This document shows, piece by piece, positions 25,509 through 37,339 of a stretch of DNA of 64,000 nucleotides. A program made the position numbers and the translations under genes. Each line of letters opens with the position of its first letter. The stretch's first letter is position 1. Source of the DNA: Silene conica. Taxonomy: Eukaryota; Streptophyta; Magnoliopsida; Caryophyllales; Caryophyllaceae. Below the pieces are notes generated by a model. The model was not told the DNA's origin. It did no database searches and saw only the letters and a list, made by a program, of their open reading frames with translations. The DNA lies in NCBI GenBank assembly GCA_029255685.2, contig CM055311.2:61655048-61719047 (forward strand), read 5' to 3'.

Positions 25509-26350
25509 ATGATTGGTGATTTGTCCACATCTGAGAAACTAGATGGCACTAACTATGACATCTGGCGTAGGAAGATTCAGTATCTTCTTAACGAACGCGA
25601 GGTTTTAGATACCTTGACCACTGTTGTTGCAAAACCTGTGGAACCTGCAAATCTTACAGATGCTCCCAAGTATAAGGAAAACTTGGAAATCTATGAGAAT
25701 TGGGTAAAAAAGGATCGTTCTGCCCACTATACTATGTTGTATTGCATGCACAATGACCTTATTGGGGAGTTTGAGATGTCTCACTGCCAAAGACTTGTGG
25801 GATAAGCTAAAGGTCACATTCAGTCAGACATCAGCAACAAGGCTACGTGCCTTGAATTTGAAGTGGATGGATTTTGCCATTGATCCCAAACACAATGTCA
25901 CTGAACATTTGCGTATTATGAATGTCATGATACGAGACCTTAAGGCTGCAGGCCGTGATGTGCCTGATGAGGAGCAGATAGTGAATGTGCTTCGCTCTCT
26001 TCCTTCTGACACTGAGGAATGGAAGAATTTTAAGCTTCTCATGGCCCACAGTGAAAAAATATGACAACCTTTGCCGAGCTTGCTAAACATGTGGAAATGG
26101 AAGTAGAGCGCCAAAATGTGTTACGCCCCTCCTCCTCTGTTGTTGTTATGGTTGTTCATGGTAAGTCGAAGAACAAACGCTAGTCGACCAAGAAGGCTCG
26201 TCACCCCAATCAGGCTCCTGGACCACGAGGTGGTGCCTCAAAACAGCAAAAGGCAAAAGGTCGCAAAGAGATCAATGTAGCACGTGTGAAGTGCTATAAT
26301 TGTGGAAAGAAGGGTCGCTATGCTAGTGATTGCCCCGAACCTAAGAAGGT
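25509..26350 (+). mobile_element. gag region of the copia element (fossil)
   Basis: Starts MIGDLSTSEKLDGTNYDIWR and continues with UBN2-type gag features (KLKVTFSQTSATRLRALNLK, a two-helix region before EEWKNFKLLM), then the knuckle CYNCGKKGRYASDC at about 26291-26332. Described as a fossil of a broken element; the primer site at 24220-24231 is about 1.28 kb upstream. Confidence 0.85.
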
Positions 26351-26389
26351 TCTTTCCGAACTCCATGTTATGAATTATATGTTTGTTCT

Positions 26390-29300
26390 CATGCATTAGT
26401 TGCTAACTCTCTTCCTAATTGGATTGTATATTCGGGTGTCAGCAAACACATAGTTCGTGATAGAGATGGCTTTGTGGACTTTCATCGTTTTCCGGTGGGT
26501 TCACAGACTGTCATGCTTGGGAATAATGGCACCGAGGAAGACGTCCTTGGAGTTGGAACTTATCAAGTTAAGCTTCGTGGAGGCAACACGTTGCTCCTAC
26601 ATGATGCTCTCTATGCACCTGGAGTCCAATGTTGTTTAGTTTCAGTCATTAGTTCATTGAACTTGGGTTTTGTTTTCAATTTTACTTCAAGTGGTTTGGA
26701 CATTTTGTATCATGGTGATGTGTTTGGCCATGGAATTTTGAATAATGGTTTCTTTGTTCTTGACATGGATGTTTTTAATAGTAATTCATCTTTTGCTTTA
26801 GTTTCTCGTTTTGAAAATGATTTTGAATCTTTTAAATGGCATGCTAGACTTGATCACATAGGCCAAGAAAGAATGAATAGATTAGCTAAAGATGGTCTAT
26901 TAGGAGAGCTTACTAGGGTTAAGTTGCCCAGGTGTGAGCCTTGCATAGCTGGAAAAGTCAGCAAAAAACCTTTTGGTAAGGCTTCTCGAGCTTCAACTCC
27001 CTTAGAGTTGATCCATTCCGACATTTGTGGACCTTTAGATGTAAAGGCTCGTCATGGTGCTACTTATTTCCTCACATTCATAGACGACTATTCACGTTTT
27101 GGATACGTTTATTTGTTGTCTCATCGTTCTGAAGCGCTTGATAAGTTTAAGCGTTTTGTAGCAGAAGTTGAAACACAATTGGAACTAAAAGTTAAGACAC
27201 TTCGAACCGATCGTGGACGTGAATACGTTTCAGATATGTTCAAAGGGTTCTGTGTGTAAAAAGGGTATACGTAGACAACTTAAAATTCCTCGTACTCCAC
27301 AACAAAATGGTGTTGCGGAAAGAAGGAATCGTACATTACTTGACATGGTTAGATCTATGATAGCGCAAGCCAACCTACCAATTAGTTATTGGGCTGATGC
27401 ATTGCTTACGGCAACATATCTCCTAAATCGTGTGTCGAGTAAGAGTATACCACTTACTCTGTATGCGTTATGGTTTAAGAGAAAGCCCTCTTTAGACAAT
27501 TTACGGCCATAGGGTTCGACTGGCTATGTGCACAACTTCACCCATAAACATGGTAAACTTGGTCCAAGAGCCACCAAAATGGTATTCATACGGTATCCCG
27601 AGAACTCCTTAGGATACGTAATGTATGGTGAACACCCAGATGGTGGCATGATGGAAATAGATTCTCGAAATGTCAATTTTCTTGAAGATGAGTTCCCAAG
27701 TATTGGTGAAATCAAGAACGATCTCGAGTTGTATGAGTTACAACAACTATCTCCAGGTGAAGGTGGGGAATTTGTGATTCCTAATTTCACCTTTGATAGT
27801 TTAATCCCATAAAATGAAGGAAATGATAGGAATAGCCCTATAATTCCAAATGATGGGAACTTAAATACTAATGGAAGTCACCCTGAAAATGAGATTAGTC
27901 CTCACAACTCAGGTACAGAACGCGAGATTAATACTCAATTTCTAAACCCCGGTTCTTTACACCCTGAAAATGATATTAGTCCTCACAATTCACGTACAGA
28001 ACGCGAGATTAATACTCAAGTTCTAAACCCCGATTCTTTACACCCTGAAAATGAGATTAGTCCTCACAATTCAGGTACCAGAACGTGAGATTAATACTCA
28101 AGTTCTAAACCCCGTTTCTTTAGAAAATAATACGGATGATGCTTCAACTAGTAATGTAAGTAATGTCGAACGGAAGAGTGATCGAGGGAGAGTTCCTAAA
28201 CGATATTTTGATATCGAAGAACGAGCTTACCTTTGTACCCTTTCGGAGATCGATGAACCTACTTCTTTTCAAGAAACCATGAACTCACCAAACATTCAAG
28301 AGTGGATGGATGCTATGAAGGAGGAAATGAACTCTATGGTAAGTAATAAGGTTTGGGAACTTGTTGATCTTCCACCTAAGCGTAAGGCTATTGGAAGTAA
28401 GTGGATTTTCAAAGTCAAACGTAAAGCGGACGGGTCGATTGATAAGTTCAAGGCCCGACTAGTGGCAAAAGGTTTCACTCAAATTGAGGGTGTAGACTAC
28501 TAGGAGACTTTTTCTCCTGTGGTGAGAATTGCCTCAATTCGCCTCCTGTTAGCCCTAGTTGCCCACTTGGACTTAGAGTTGTTCCAAATGGACGTAAAGA
28601 CTGATTTTCTCAATGTGTACACTTGAGGAAGAGATATATATGAATCAACCTATTGGGTTCGTCTCAAAAGGTCAAGATGATAAAGTATGTCATCTTAAAG
28701 GGTCCATATATGGTCTAAAGCAATCTTCTAGGCAATGGTACTTTAGATTCCATAAAGCCATTACTGCTTTTGGCTTCTTTATGGCTGATGAAGATCATTG
28801 TGTGTATGTTAAGAAAACTAAAGAAGGGATTATGTTCCTTTCTTTATATGTTGATGACATACTGCTAGCTGGAAATAACATGGAGATGATCAACGCCGCT
28901 AAGTAGTGGCTATCCTCCGTTTTTGAGATAAAGGATATGGGTGAAGCCAGATTTGTTCTAGGAGTGCAAATCAAAATAAATCGTGCTAAGAAACTTCTTG
29001 GTTTGTGTCAGGAGACATATATCAAGAAAGTATTAGAACGTTTTCGAATGAATAAATCCAAACCCGTTGAAACTCCTGTTGACAAGGGTCTAACGTTAAG
29101 CCTAGACCAATGCCCTAAAACGGATGACGAAAAAAAACAAATGAGCAATGTTCCTTACGCTAGTGCCATAGGCAGTCTTATGTATGCCATGTTGTGTACA
29201 CGGCCAGACATTTGTTATGTGGTGGGTTTGGTTAGTCGTTACCAAAATAACCCTGGTCCTGCGCACTCGCAAGGAGTCAAGAGAATCATGCGTTATCTAT

Positions 29301-29821
29301 GCGGTACAAGAGACTTAGTCCTCTGTTATCAAGGTGGGGACCCGTGTTTGATTGGATACTCGGATGCTGATTGGGGAGGTGATTTGGATGAGTCTAAATC
29401 TATCTCGGGATATGCTTTTATCCTCGGTGGAGGGGCAATATCATGGTGCAGTAAGAAGCAAGAGTGCATAGCTTTATCGACTATGGAAGCAGAGTACGTC
29501 GCTGTTAGCCTTGCTGTTTAGGAGGCTATGTGGCTTAGAAGTTTTCTACAGGACCTCAATCTCGCTCCTAAAGTTAATGAGCATGTGGTAATGTTTTGTG
29601 ATAGCACTGCTACTATCCAATTTGCCCAGGATCCGAAATTTCATAGAAAAACCAAGCATATTAAGAGGTTTTATCATTTCGTTCGAGAAGCCATTAATAA
29701 TAAAGAAATTACTATCAAGTATATATCGACTAATGAGATAATCGCTGATCCTTTAACTAAGCCTATTGCCAGAGATTCGTTTCGGGCTCATGTTAGAAGC
29801 TTTGGCTTACGAAGGTTTTAG
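26390..29821 (+). mobile_element. pol region of the copia element (fossil)
   Basis: Parts in order: protease-like region (WIVYSGVSKHIVRD); integrase zinc-binding region starting WHARLDHIGQERMNRL; integrase core with SDICGPLDVK and the TPQQNGVAERRNRTL stretch; copia RT with WMDAMKEEMNSM and WIFKVKRKADGSIDKFKARL; YVDDILLAG; and RNase H with GYSDADWGGD and SKKQECIALSTMEAEYVA, ending near FRAHVRSFGLRRF. The order protease-integrase-RT-RNase H is that of Ty1/copia. The copy is broken; about 1 kb of non-coding sequence separates it from the 3' LTR. Confidence 0.9.
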
Positions 29822-30860
29822 TGTAAGCGTTGTAATCTTGTTACTTTTGGAAATGTTTTTTGAGTTATGGACATCTTTAGAATATTATGGAATAAATAAG
29901 TTTTTCTTTTCCAATATTCTTATGCATCAGTTGTATTTTTTTGGCACGTGATTTATGTCACCAAGCTTTTTGATTAACCTAGTCACACAGGTAATCGCCT
30001 TGATGCTAGTACAAGCATGCAAGATGAGACTGAGCCTCACTGACACTTAGTGTGTGCAAACTGAATACTTTATTTGTAAAGTATAGATAATGTTGGCTCA
30101 TTACAAAGTCGCCTTATTATGTATAAGATGAGACTCTAAAAGGGTCAAGTATGAAAAACATGTCTTTCATACTAGCTTCAAACCGAATATCGAGTGTTGG
30201 ATTTGACATTAAGTATGTAAATCGAGTAGCTCGGGTTAGATATTGAGGTAGTATCTAGGCTCAATATTTGCACGACATAGAAGAGTGACATACCCTCAGT
30301 GGGAGTTATGTTGTGACACATATATCATACTATGTGTGTTTATCGACCGTATAAGAGTGACAGAAAATTTCCCTACTCTGTCACTGTGTGATCTTTATGG
30401 ACAGTTATGTCCGTTGTGGGACGAAGCCCTTTGAACTTTGAACTAGGATAAAAAAAATTCTTAATTGGATGTTGCTGCTATGATGTGATTTCAGAAAGTT
30501 GACAGGGTTTTGACTCAATGAATCATATCAGGAAAGCAGTCAAGTTAAGATGGACTTTCATTAGTGTCTAAGGAATGATCAATTCAACTTCACTGATTTA
30601 GCCCGGCCGGCGGTTGTATTTAGTATACGACTACATATATGTGACAGCATAAAGGGACATAAAATGCTACTGGTGTTGTTCGAATGATTTGGGGAATCGT
30701 TATTATTGAAGGTGTTATGTTAGTTTGATGGTAGCTTAATATAACACTACTTGTTACGTTTAGGTCGCACGCCTCATTTCCTGTATGAATTGTGTATGTT
30801 TAATTATTGTAATACTTGGTTGTGTGACTAAGTGGGAGGATTACCTTGGTTATGTGGCCA

Positions 30861-30869
30861 AGTGGGAGT
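30861..30869 (+). other. Polypurine tract of the copia element
   Basis: AAGTGGGAG directly precedes the 3' LTR start (TGTTGTAATATG). A second AAGTGGGAGGA lies about 30 bp upstream. Confidence 0.8.
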
Positions 30870-31296
30870 GTTGTAATATGAAGAGATTATGACCACATAA
30901 TTTAAGATACTACAATATATTTTATGCAACAATTATGGCTTGATTACGAATAATTAAGGATACAATTATATCATATTATTCTGCACATAATTCTCGCCTA
31001 AAATACATAGTGTGATTTGAGTAAATAAGGATACAATGATATCCTATTATTCTATATATCATTCTCGCCTAAAATAGATGCGGTAATCAACACTATAAAT
31101 TGAGATCATTTCTTTGTGAAATGATACACAGAAATTACAGAACCTTATACAATATAAACTACACAATAAAGCTTCAATTACTAAGTGTGCTTTTGGATTT
31201 GGGGTGTGAATACTACTAGGTTACCGGAGTCTTGGACGGAGCGCAGCACTACCAGTACGAGTACCGAATAAGGTCAGTATCGATTATCCTCCTACA
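30870..31296 (+). repeat. 3' LTR of the copia element
   Basis: Same start and end as the 5' LTR, with about 20 scattered differences. Followed by the GTTAA target duplication. Confidence 0.93.
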
Positions 31297-31369
31297 GTTA
31301 ACAACAACTCAAACATAAAACACATGCATAAAACTTTTAACCACAACAGACAGAGTGTTACGAGTTTAA

Positions 31370-31605
31370 CAATATCATGTCTAAGTTTCACAAAAACAGA
31401 CCCTAAATTCACAACTAAACAAATATATACGCACCATATGATTAAAGTTTCACCATGACAAACCGACTATTATAAGGTTCACAAAATTATGTTTAAGTTT
31501 CACAAAATCAGGTCCTAGATTCACAAATAAACATATGTACATCATATAATTAACTCTTCACCTTGCTGGAGCGACTATTATAAGAGTGTTGCTCAGCATG
31601 AAACA
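31370..31605 (+). repeat. Two-copy tandem repeat of about 115 bp
   Basis: Two diverged copies, each starting ATGTYTAAGTTTCACAAAA and containing CGACTATTATAA near the end, lie side by side (about 31377-31490 and 31491-31605). It sits between the copia element and the first solo LTR, in sequence that could belong to the interrupted CACTA element. Confidence 0.7.
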
Positions 31606-31656
31606 ACCCTATTATCACTTGGTTTCAATTGTCTCCTTAACTGTGTTAATTCATTC

Positions 31657-34301
31657 TCTAATACTCTTTATTTTAGTTGGGTACTCGGTCGATTACTTGG
31701 TTTATACTCGGTCGAGTGTGTGTTACTCGGTCGACTGCACTTGACCAAGTAAACCGGTTTAGCGAGTTAGACGGTTTATTTTATATTTTGGCAAAGGGTT
31801 TTGTTTATAACAGTTAAGTCTTTTTTAATTTCATTTTGACATACCAAAACCATTTTCTAAACCTAGAGAGAGGGAGAGGAAGAAGAGTGTCGAGCCTTTT
31901 ATTGGATTGGAGATTTCTCACCATTTGCAACCTAATTCGATTTCCCTGTTTATAAGTCGATTTCATTTAATTCTTTATACTGTTTTAAAGTCTTAGTCTT
32001 CGAAACGTTTGAAAAGAGAGTCCTGTTTATTTAAAGTCTAGTTTAAACATATCAAATTTCATAGTCATGATCCTTCTAGTTTGTCCTAGGTGATTTATTT
32101 ATGAACATATCGCTGAAAGGTCCGTGAATCTGATTTGGTTGTGGAAAATGGTTTGGAAACCTAGTTTATATGTCGATTCAGTTTTGGGGTTTTTTATACA
32201 TAATATTTGTAAAGTCTATATGATAATAGGATTTGGAATTACCGAAAAGTAATATTTTAAACTCGTTTTATGAATTAATACTTTTTATGCGACGGATTCT
32301 GTCAACTTTTGGAAATCAATTTGAAAACCCTAGATAAGTTTGGAATTTGAGAAAACTACGTTAGACATTATTCGTAGATAAGACTCATGGGTTTCCCATC
32401 CAATTGGCCTTGAATCGATTCAATTTTTCTGGAACTAGTTATATATTTTATGACGAATCTGTCATGTGTTGGAAAATCAGGAAAAGTCGTGTTTGTTTTT
32501 TAAGTTGATATTCCTATTAAGTTAAGATGAGTCTAGGTTATGTGCATGATTAAATATTTAATTAGGTGGTAATTATACATAATTATGGTATATAGATGAT
32601 GGATATGTGAAGGATCATAATTAATTGTTTGTGTGTGCTTGGATTGGGAAAAGGTAAGGTTTCCCTACTCAATTTTACTGTTTAATTGAATTAAGAATTA
32701 TGTGGTAATTGTTGTATGATTGATATTGTGATCATCTGCTGGTGTTGGGTGGTGTTGTGTTGTGTTGGTGTTGGTGTTGGTGTTGGAGTTGGTTTATGTT
32801 GTCGTATATGTCGTTGATTGTAAGTAGTCGTTATCGTGGGTTGATTATAATAGTTGATGGTTAATTAATTTAGATTAGTTTATCGAACCGATTAGTTGCT
32901 AGATTTTTTTTGTTCACTAGATTAATTCAGTAGGTCTCTTGAAAGACCGCCTTTTTATAAGCTTATTGAGAGACTATTGTACAAATTTAAGAAAAAATGG
33001 TACTAAAGGTAATAAAATAGGTACAAATCATGATTTAACATAAACTTAGTACATTTATTAGGTAAATAGGTACGAAATTACTATGGTACAAATAATGACA
33101 AAATGGTTACGAGATACAAATAAAAGGGTACAAAAGAATGGTCTCTCAATAATTTATTGAAAGACCGTCTCTCTCAAGTTTTAGTGAGATTAATTATTTT
33201 GTTTGTTTTTATCTTGAAGCGGTATTTTATAAATCGACTAATTGTTGATTAGTCTAGTTACGGTTGATATAGTTCGATATGCTTGTTTATTAATTAACTA
33301 ATTACATTGATTAGTTGTTATATTATACCTTATTTACGTAGTTATATTAGTTAGTAATTATTCATGTTATATTTGTTAGGTGATGATTTTGAAGTAACAT
33401 AATTTTGTTTACTTACTGGCTTGCTATTGGATTATATTGCTATCCAGGTAGGATATACCTACTCAATCTCGGTTTAAAATGATTGTCTTGGCTGACATAT
33501 TACATGTAATGTGATGATTGGTTGGATTAAATGTTGATTATTGATATTGGCATTAGATTGTTTCGTTATGCATAATGGCATGAGAGTGTTGATTTATTAT
33601 CATTGGCATGAGTATTGCATTATTTATTGGTATGATTGAATAATAGTATTGTTGCATTCATAAGCATCGCATATGCATTGGTTACTGATTGGAGTTATGG
33701 AGTGGATATTGTTTCGATTTAAGCCCATGGTGGTTCTACAGGACCAAGCCTGGTGTCTTCAGCTATTATGCTGGTGTTCGGCAACGTTCGACGATACTTT
33801 GCCGGGAGTTTCGGTCAGGGTGGGTGCTACCGATTATAATTAGAGTTTCGGTGGTGATTGAGCTCAGTAGTGGCATGACATTTGCATATCATACTTTGTT
33901 GCATATTTATTTATTGTACCTCAATAGTTATCATACTCAACCGCGAGGTTGATAGTGTATTCGTGTGCACCTACTATGATCCGGTAACGGGGAGTAGAAT
34001 CTACAAGAATGAGACAGATGAGCTAGGAGCTGGGGCAGGAATGTGAGATGCAGACTTTAGACTTACTTAGCTATAGATCACTTTAGTTCTTTCAGTTCAG
34101 ACTTTGTTTCAGGTGCTTATGTCACAATTTTGTATTTGAGTTTTGGACAAGTTGTAATAGACTTTAGTTACCATTTAAATATAAAGTACTTTGATTTTGT
34201 TTTACTTTGCTATTCACTACCTCGGACATTCCGAGATGGGAACAGTTCTATTTATTTGAGAATGTCTTCGTAAAAGTTCTTAAATAAATGGGGGTGTTAC
34301 A
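31657..34301 (+). mobile_element. Solo LTR, Tekay-type relative (2645 bp)
   Basis: Begins TCTAATACTC and ends GGGGGTGTTACA, with the exact 5-bp repeat CATTC on each side (31652-31656, 34302-34306). The last 350 bp match other Tekay-type LTRs here in order: GATCCGGTAACGGGGAGTAG, the CTCGGACATTCCGAG hairpin (34221-34235) and TTAAATAAATGGGGG. No internal region remains, the usual result of recombination between the two LTRs of one element. It is closely similar to the minus-strand LTR at 51799-54765. A MITE is inserted at 32928-33186. Confidence 0.85.
32928..33186. mobile_element. 259-bp MITE with 9-bp target duplication
   Basis: AGATTAATT occurs on both sides (32919-32927 and 33187-33195). Inside, the left arm contains GGTCTCTTGAAAGACCGCC and the right arm TTATTGAAAGACCGTCTCTC, so the ends fold back imperfectly. 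No coding capacity. The 9-bp duplication suggests Mutator-like origin. It is younger than the LTR it sits in. Confidence 0.7.
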
Positions 34302-35137
34302 CATTCATATACAGAAACCGCTTAATTTGGATCAAATTCAAACGTTATATTTAGGAAATCTATCAATTTTGATCAAAATCGGACCTTATATCATCAGAAT
34401 TATATGAATGAATTGACGAAATTATATGTATAAATATGTTTAATGTAAAACCCCTCGCGAAAGCGGAAATATAAACATACAAAAGTACTAAAAAAAAATG
34501 CAGCGGAATTAAAACTTTTTAAGTATAAACAACATGCGAGGTGAATTAAACTAAAACTGAAAGTAAAATATATATACAATCAGCCTGGGATGGCACATCC
34601 CTACAGGCACTCAAAACTGAAATGTAAACTAAGTCTAGCTAACGTAAACGTGTAAGTCAATCGATGAATAGGATCATCGCTCGCTAGCTCCATGCAACCC
34701 TCTGCCAACCACCTGTCATGTACCTACATACATGTAAACATGTACGCCACAATCAGTGGGGAGTGACTAGAGTTCTCCTAGCCACCTTTTGTGACAACAC
34801 GAAACAGATAAAGCAATACAGAATACTTCAACATATATAAACATGTGAAGCATAAACATCTCATCAACTGTTCTCATACTATCATGCGATACTAATGCAT
34901 AGCTCTCAACCCAACTTCATAAACCGTTAGGAAGGAGAGCCGGTTTCCCTACTGGTTACCCAGTCGGGAGGTCTTTCAGTCCAACTATTTATGAAACCGA
35001 TCAAAGAGTCATCCAATGCCTTGGATGAACAATACTAAAGTCAAACATAAGACTCCTCAACAACAGCATCTGAAACATCAGTAACACATCTATATCTGAC
35101 ACTGTACCAACACTAGGCAAGCAGATAAATTCAGCAA

Positions 35138-35704
35138 GTATAAGGTTCAGCGGTCAGCTTAAGACATAACCTATATACCAAAACGTTCAGCAAGTAAGAA
35201 GGTTCAGCGGTCAACTTAAGACATAACCTAATTACCAAAACATGCAGCAAGCAAGGACTCAGAGGCCAGCTTAAGGCATGGACCTGCCAATCAGCAAGAT
35301 ACTAGACTCAGCGGCCAACTTAAGGCATAGACTAGCATCCAAAAGTAAAGGACTCAGAGGCCAGCTTAAGGCATGTCCCTTCACCACATCACAAGGTACT
35401 AAACTCAGAGGCCAGCTTAAGGCATGTTCTAGCACCAAACATCTGCACTCCGGGCAAGGTGTTAGTTCCTTAGCTACCCCGTTGTGCAGCTGCTCTACTC
35501 GTCAGACTCAGAGGCCAACTTAAGGCATGTTCTAACGCGATCACTATCAAACATGTCTGGACTCAGAGGCCAGCTTAAGGCATGTCCCAGACACGACAAA
35601 CATACACATATAGGGCTTAGAGGCCAGCTTAAGGCATATCCCCATATATGACAAACAACTCACGTATTAAGTTCAGAGGCCAGCTTAAGGCATAACTTAA
35701 TACG
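35138..35704. repeat. Array of ten stem-loops with unit-specific stems
   Basis: Ten units share a 20-21-nt loop (CAGAGGCCAGCTTAAGGCAT in most). The flanking arms differ between units but pair within each unit. Arms in order: GTATAAGGTT/AACCTATATAC; GTAAGAAGGTT/AACCTAATTAC; a weak third unit at 35251-35287; GATACTAGACT/AGACTAGCATC; GTAAAGGAC/GTCCCTTCAC; GGTACTAAAC/GTTCTAGCACC; CGTCAGAC/GTTCTAACG; TGTCTGGAC/GTCCCAGACA; CATATAGGG/CCCCATATATG; CGTATTAAGTT/AACTTAATACG (11 of 11). Inside the loop a short inner pairing is GCC..GGC in eight units and GTC..GAC in units 1 and 2. Spacing is about 50-60 bp, with one gap near 100 bp before unit 7. The arms were paired by eye. Confidence 0.88.
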
Positions 35705-36001
35705 CATCCATGCAATATCAACCAAAGTCTATGAACTAATCTATAGTTCTACTTTTCTTAACTTCTAATCAACACTTAATTGACCCCGGGAACTAAGTTG
35801 AGGGAGAGCCGGTTTCCCTTTCGGTTACCCGACCGGGGGGTCTCTATCCTTACTCCATTCCCGAACCCAATAAAATGTTGCCCATCCTCCGGGGACCTCA
35901 TGTACATATCACGGGTATACAAAACGAGTTTCAATCAAAACTGATTAACCGTTTGAAAGTTACGAACGATTTACAAATTCAAAATTAGCTTACAGGGGTC
36001 C

Positions 36002-36381
36002 CCAGCCGGTCGGCAGGCAGCCGGTCGGCCGGCTGATGACCCTCTCAACCTACCTCTTTCTTTTCAAAAGAAAACAACACAAGGACTCCCAGCCGGTCGG
36101 CAGGCAGCCGGTCGGCCGGCTGGGACTCCATTCCCAAACCTTCGCAAATAACAACCATACCCCAAATGCACTCCCAGCCGGCTGGCAGGCGGCCGGTCTG
36201 CCGGCTGGGCTCCCTTCTACCTATGGTCTTCGCAAAACACAAACACACACTAGAGACTACCAGCCGGTCGGCAGGCAGCCGGTCGGCCGGCTGGCAGTCC
36301 TTAGGCCAAAACTTCAAAATACGAAAAACACTCAAGATGCACTCCCAGCCGGTCGACCGGCGGCCGGTCGGTCGACCGGCT
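36002..36381. repeat. Five GC-rich palindromic units, ~85-bp spacing
   Basis: Units at about 36002-36035, 36088-36123, 36171-36209, 36260-36295 and 36344-36381 each read CCAGCCGG... then ...CCGGCTGG, separated by AT-rich spacers of about 50 bp. Unit 5 has a longer exact match (AGCCGGTCGACC with GGTCGACCGGCT). Pairing extends beyond the core in units 2 and 4 (GACTCCC/GGGACTC, GACTACC/GGCAGTC, imperfect). Open frames through this array have PAGR/PVGR-like repeats and are not thought to be genes. Confidence 0.85.
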
Positions 36382-37339
36382 CAGAGAGCCTGTAACGAAA
36401 ATCGGGTTTTCCAACCAAGCCTAAACTTCACAAATCGACATGTAATCTTCAGAAATTGCTACACGTATGATTTGCCCAACATTATAAACATCAAAATACT
36501 ACTATCCTATCAGCATACAAATCCCATAACAATCCTCAAATGATTATATCAAGTATCCGTCGCAAAATGTGTAAATTTTCAGAAACAAAAGAGCATATGA
36601 ACATCAACAAACATGATTTCATCACAATAAAACATTCCTAATCATGTTACTAAGTCCTTTAAACATTATACATTAACAAAAATCAGAAACTCATCGTAAG
36701 AACACATCAAACTTGCTAATATACACATAAAGGCCGAGTTTCTCATTATCGTCACCTTTACTTAGCGAAACCTCCAAAATCTTGTTCGATAAACATCAAG
36801 TCCTCTTCCGGGCTAACACAAACACCGCCTCAAAACGACGGGCTCGAGACAAGGAATCCGTGGCCGCGAAAATCGTCTCAATCGGATAAGAAACGAAGAT
36901 TCTATAAGCATTTTAAGATTGAAGGAGAAATTTATAAAAATGGTGTTTGTTGTTGTTTGCAAAATCTGAAAATTGAAATGAAGGAGTGAGGTAGAAGATG
37001 GTGGGGTTAGGGTTTTGTGAGGAAAAAGAGGGGAAATGGGTCCATTAACAAGTTAGGCCCATAAGACAAGTTTTAAGACGGTTTAAACTAAAAACACCGA
37101 CTTAAAGTAACTATAAACTTAAGACGATACAAATATTTCTGGAATATGAAATTAAATGGCTAAGACGCAAATTACGCAATTAAATGAAATCTTATTTAAA
37201 TCCTTTAAAAGTACTCTCGCATAAATTCATCAGTTATTTAAATGAAATCCCAAAATTTACGAAATATAAATTAATTCACGAACTTGAACTTAAAATCATT
37301 AAACTTCCAAGTCCCGAAATATTGGGATGTTACATTTAA

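Larger units (their letters stand above)
23792..31296 (+). mobile_element. Ty1/copia LTR element, old and broken
   Basis: Two 427-bp LTRs (23792-24218, 30870-31296) are flanked by the exact 5-bp repeat GTTAA (23787-23791, 31297-31301). The internal region has a primer binding site, gag, zinc knuckle, protease, integrase, RT and RNase H in copia order. By my count the LTRs differ at about 20 of 427 positions (near 5%). With clocks usually used for plant LTRs this suggests an insertion a few million years ago. The coding region is broken, with on the order of ten breaks. Confidence 0.93.
34444..37334 (-). mobile_element. Solo LTR of a gypsy-type element with palindrome arrays (2891 bp)
   Basis: On the plus strand it begins TGTAAAACCCC and ends TTGGGATGTTACA, flanked by the exact repeat TTTAA (34439-34443, 37335-37339). 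The sense strand is judged to be minus: its start TGTAACATCCCAATATTTCG resembles other gypsy LTR starts, and a CACAAAACCCTAACCCCACC leader lies about 315 bp in, where the Tekay-type LTR has its presumed transcription start. Two arrays lie in the presumed transcribed leader: five GC-rich palindromic units (36002-36381) and ten hairpins (35138-35704). A motif GGAGAGCCGGTTTCCCT occurs at 34933 and 35803, outside both ends of the hairpin array. Confidence 0.85.

Noticed and set aside
35149-35693. CRISPR-like array (regular ~20-nt repeat with variable spacers)
   Set aside because: Plant nuclear context, inside an LTR, and the variable parts are complementary arms of hairpins rather than unrelated spacers.
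36036-36543. Open frames with PVGR/PADR-like repeats on both strands
   Set aside because: They are translations of the five GC-rich palindromes in the solo LTR; coding-like frames appear on both strands because the units are palindromic.
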